Positions 43,344-46,040 of a stretch of 46,040 bases of DNA are shown here, piece after piece. Source of the DNA: an uncultured Clostridia bacterium (GTDB lineage: Bacteria > Bacillota > Clostridia > TANB77 > CAG-465). Numbering within the stretch: the stretch's first letter is position 1; each line of letters starts with the position of its first letter. The DNA is taken from positions 1-46,040 of the forward strand of contig CANRQA010000005.1 in the NCBI GenBank assembly GCA_947632635.1, in the 5' to 3' direction. The notes beneath the pieces were generated by a model. The model did not search any database and was not told the DNA's origin. It worked only from the letters and a program-made list of their open reading frames with translations. Made by a program: the position numbers and the translations under genes.

Positions 43344-44714
43344 ATGTTAAGTATAAGTGAACTTGTAAAAGCAACAAAAGGTATTTTAATAAATGGAAAT
43401 AGTAATATTATACCTAAAAACTATGTAATTGATAGTAGAATAATGCAAAAAGATGACTTCTTTGTACCTATAATAGGAGAAAATGTAGATGGACATGAGT
43501 ATATAATAGAAACTGTAAAAAAAGGCGCAATAGGTTTCTTTATAAATAGCAATTATAAAAAAATTAATGAAATAGTATCTGAAAGTAAAAAAATAAATAA
43601 GGACATATGTATTATAAAAGTAAATGATAGTAAAGAGGCCTTATATGAGGCGGGGGTATATAATAGGAACAAACATATTGATATACCAGTTATAGCAATT
43701 ACAGGTAGTGTTGGAAAAACAAGCACTCGTGAAATGGTTGCAAGTGTAATAAAAACAGAAAAAAATGTACTTGTTACTGAAAAAAATTATAATAGTATAA
43801 TTGGTGCACCTATTATGGCTTTAAAAATTGATAATCAAGATGTTTGTGTATTTGAACTTGGAACTGATCATGTAGGAGAAATGGATAGACTATCATATTT
43901 AGTAAAACCAAATGTAGCAGTTATAACTATGATTGGGGTAGCACATATAGGTATTTTTGGAAATAAAGAAAATATTTTTAAAGAAAAAATACAAATAACA
44001 AATTATATGAAAAAAAATGGAACATTAATAATTAATGGAGATGACGAATTTCTAAAAAATATAAAAAATTTAAAGGATATAGAAATTATAAGATTTTATG
44101 ATAAAGAGGTAAAAAATATACAAAACGAAATTCAAAGATTAAAATATGATACAAATATTAATGGTATAAATAGTACAGTTGTTATAAATGCACTAGGAGA
44201 GCATAATATAAAGAACTCACTTTGTGCAATTAAAGTTGGAGAAAAGTTTAAAATATCAACAAAAAATATTATATTAGGTATTGAAAAATATAAAAACTTT
44301 TCTCGAAGATTAGAAAAAATAGTTATAAAAGATAATATAACTTTAATAGATGATACATATAATTCTAGTATTAATTCTGTTAAATCAGGTCTTGAAACAA
44401 TTAACAAAATAGACGCTGCAAGAAAAATAGCAGTAATTGGAGATATGTTAGACCTTGGCGATGAGTCAAAAAAATTACATGAAGAAATAGGAGAAACATT
44501 TAAACACATTAAATTTGATAAATTATATTTATATGGTAAAGAATGTAAGAACACAAAAAGAATTGCAGAACAATTTATTGAAACTAAGTATTATGAAAAA
44601 AAAGAACAATTAATAAAAGACTTAAAAGCAGATATATTACCAAATGATGTTATATATTTAAAAGCATCAAATGGTATGAAATTTAATGAAATTATAGATA
44701 GACTTAAAGAGTAG
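43344..44714 (+). CDS. murF: UDP-MurNAc-tripeptide--D-Ala-D-Ala ligase MurF
   Basis: 456 residues. It adds D-Ala-D-Ala in peptidoglycan precursor synthesis. The ATP loop is ITGSVGKTSTREMVASV (about 113-129), followed by EKNYNSIIGAPIMAL and VFELGTDHVGEMDRL, then the C-terminal ligase domain with DDTYNSSINSVKSGLETI and IGDMLDLGDES. It starts at ATG 43344 after TTGGTGG. It stands alone rather than in a division/cell-wall cluster, so a second copy may exist elsewhere. Confidence 0.92.
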   Translation: MLSISELVKATKGILINGNSNIIPKNYVIDSRIMQKDDFFVPIIGENVDGHEYIIETVKKGAIGFFINSNYKKINEIVSESKKINKDICIIKVNDSKEALYEAGVYNRNKHIDIPVIAITGSVGKTSTREMVASVIKTEKNVLVTEKNYNSIIGAPIMALKIDNQDVCVFELGTDHVGEMDRLSYLVKPNVAVITMIGVAHIGIFGNKENIFKEKIQITNYMKKNGTLIINGDDEFLKNIKNLKDIEIIRFYDKEVKNIQNEIQRLKYDTNINGINSTVVINALGEHNIKNSLCAIKVGEKFKISTKNIILGIEKYKNFSRRLEKIVIKDNITLIDDTYNSSINSVKSGLETINKIDAARKIAVIGDMLDLGDESKKLHEEIGETFKHIKFDKLYLYGKECKNTKRIAEQFIETKYYEKKEQLIKDLKADILPNDVIYLKASNGMKFNEIIDRLKE

Positions 44715-44736
44715 GTAGAATATTTACCTACTCTTT
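44706..44736 (+). terminator. Hairpin at the murF stop
   Basis: AAAGAGTAGGTA (44706-44717) and TACCTACTCTTT (44725-44736) pair perfectly with a 7-nt loop, including the murF stop codon. Only three Ts follow, so termination may be partial, leaving some read-through to ylmC. Confidence 0.7.
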
Positions 44737-44759
44737 GCATATTATATAATGGTGATATT

Positions 44760-44990
44760 ATGGCAAGAGGCATAGATTTTAAACAAAAAGAAGTAATTAG
44801 TATAACTGAAGGTAAAATTTTGGGGTTTGTAGTAGATGTTCAAGCAGATTTTGAAAGTGGAGAAATACACGCAATTATTGTAGCAAAAACAGGTAAATTA
44901 TTTGGTGGAGTAATGGGCAAAAATAATATTACAATTCCTTGGGAAAAGATACGAAAAATAGGAGAAGATGTAATACTTGTAGAAATTTAA
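44760..44990 (+). CDS. ylmC: YlmC/YmxH-family PRC-barrel protein
   Basis: 76 residues. The PRC-barrel core reads KEVISITEGKILGFVVDVQ, then GEIHAIIVA, then ITIPWEKIRKIGEDVILV, as in the YlmC/YmxH family linked to sporulation and often found next to sigG in Clostridia. Precise function is not established. The start ATG at 44760 follows GGTGATATT. Confidence 0.85.
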   Translation: MARGIDFKQKEVISITEGKILGFVVDVQADFESGEIHAIIVAKTGKLFGGVMGKNNITIPWEKIRKIGEDVILVEI

Positions 44991-45009
44991 AAAAATTTTA
45001 AAAAAACTA

Positions 45010-45038
45010 TTGACAAAATATGACAAAAATTATATAAT
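45010..45038 (+). promoter_or_regulatory. rRNA promoter P1
   Basis: Perfect TTGACA (45010-45015), 17-bp spacer, perfect TATAAT (45033-45038). Confidence 0.9.
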
Positions 45039-45128
45039 AAAACACGTTGCAAATATTTTCAAAAGAAGCTAAAAAATGTTATGTAAAAAATAAATACTAA
45101 TATTTTTAAAAAATAAGCAAAAAAAGTA

Positions 45129-45157
45129 TTGACAAGTATTTTGCAGCATGTTATAAT
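45129..45157 (+). promoter_or_regulatory. rRNA promoter P2
   Basis: Perfect TTGACA (45129-45134), 17-bp spacer, perfect TATAAT (45152-45157), about 120 bp after P1, with AT-rich sequence upstream. The gap 44991-45307 holds these promoters and the rRNA leader, no gene. Confidence 0.92.
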
Positions 45158-45307
45158 TAATATAATCGCTGATTTAGTGATTAAAGTACATTGAAAAATA
45201 AACAATACAAGAATAAACCAAAAAGTAAGGTTGTACAAAGAAATTTGGCAACCGTCAATAACAAAGTAAATTCGCGAAAAAAAGAAAAGCGTGAAAATGA
45301 GAAAGAT

Positions 45308-46040
<733 letters not shown>

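Noticed and set aside
45158-45307. Extra small RNA or tRNA before 16S
   Set aside because: No cloverleaf or known RNA pattern was seen; treated as rRNA leader.

Overview
This is the chromosomal replication-origin region of a very AT-rich, spore-forming Firmicute of the Clostridia type. The rpmH-rnpA-yidD-yidC-jag-mnmE-mnmG-rsmG block runs leftward, and dnaA-dnaN-recF-gyrB runs rightward from a bipartite oriC rich in TTATCCACA boxes. Sporulation genes (spoIVFA/spoIVFB-like, spoIIGA, sigE, sigG, a YlmC/YmxH-type gene) mark an endospore former. The species cannot be named from this window. It starts exactly at the terminal inverted repeat of an insertion sequence and ends inside a 16S rRNA gene, so it may be a whole contig broken at two repeats.

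Layout. 1-1443: complete ISAs1-type element that cuts an HD-domain gene. 2081-9264: leftward origin-proximal operons (rsmG, mnmG, mnmE; jag, yidC, yidD, rnpA, rpmH). 9465-11479: oriC in two DnaA-box clusters flanking dnaA, with a DnaA-trio and AT-rich unwinding region before dnaN. 11561-17096: dnaN, a 44-codon antisense membrane-peptide gene, recF, a C45-type NTN hydrolase gene bounded by a duplicated recF tail, and gyrB. 17209-21902: accessory block with two DUF4143 AAA ATPases (the second preceded by three copies of a 15-mer), an M19 dipeptidase and an anchored extracytoplasmic protein. 22058-23935: infC-rpmI-rplT-efp behind an attenuator leader of L20 type. 24011-25699: a leftward cell-wall amidase and a small ORF. 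25861-27539: a PfkB kinase/inositol-monophosphatase fusion broken by two frameshifts. 27712-31688: miaB, then a 25-residue-repeat DUF4116 protein and its small partner. 31796-44990: sporulation and division cluster spoIVFA-spoIVFB-ftsA-ftsZ-(7-TM protein)-spoIIGA-sigE, a TIR/NB-ARC/TPR gene, a membrane protein, sigG, an amidase, murF and ylmC. 45010-46040: tandem rRNA promoters and the 5' half of 16S rRNA.

Nearly all genes are co-oriented with replication away from oriC; the exceptions are the 44-codon gene at 12746-12880 and the leftward pair at 24011-25699. The most unusual region is 38635-41032: an NLR-like (STAND) TIR-NB-ARC gene with C-terminal TPRs lies between sigE and sigG, genes that are usually adjacent in spore formers. 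It is probably an abortive-infection or immune gene and is currently split by one poly-A frameshift. Other items worth checking are the recF-tail duplication around the hydrolase gene, the DnaA boxes carried by the IS, the triple repeat before the ATPase, the DUF4116 repeat locus, and apparent ATA initiation of infC.
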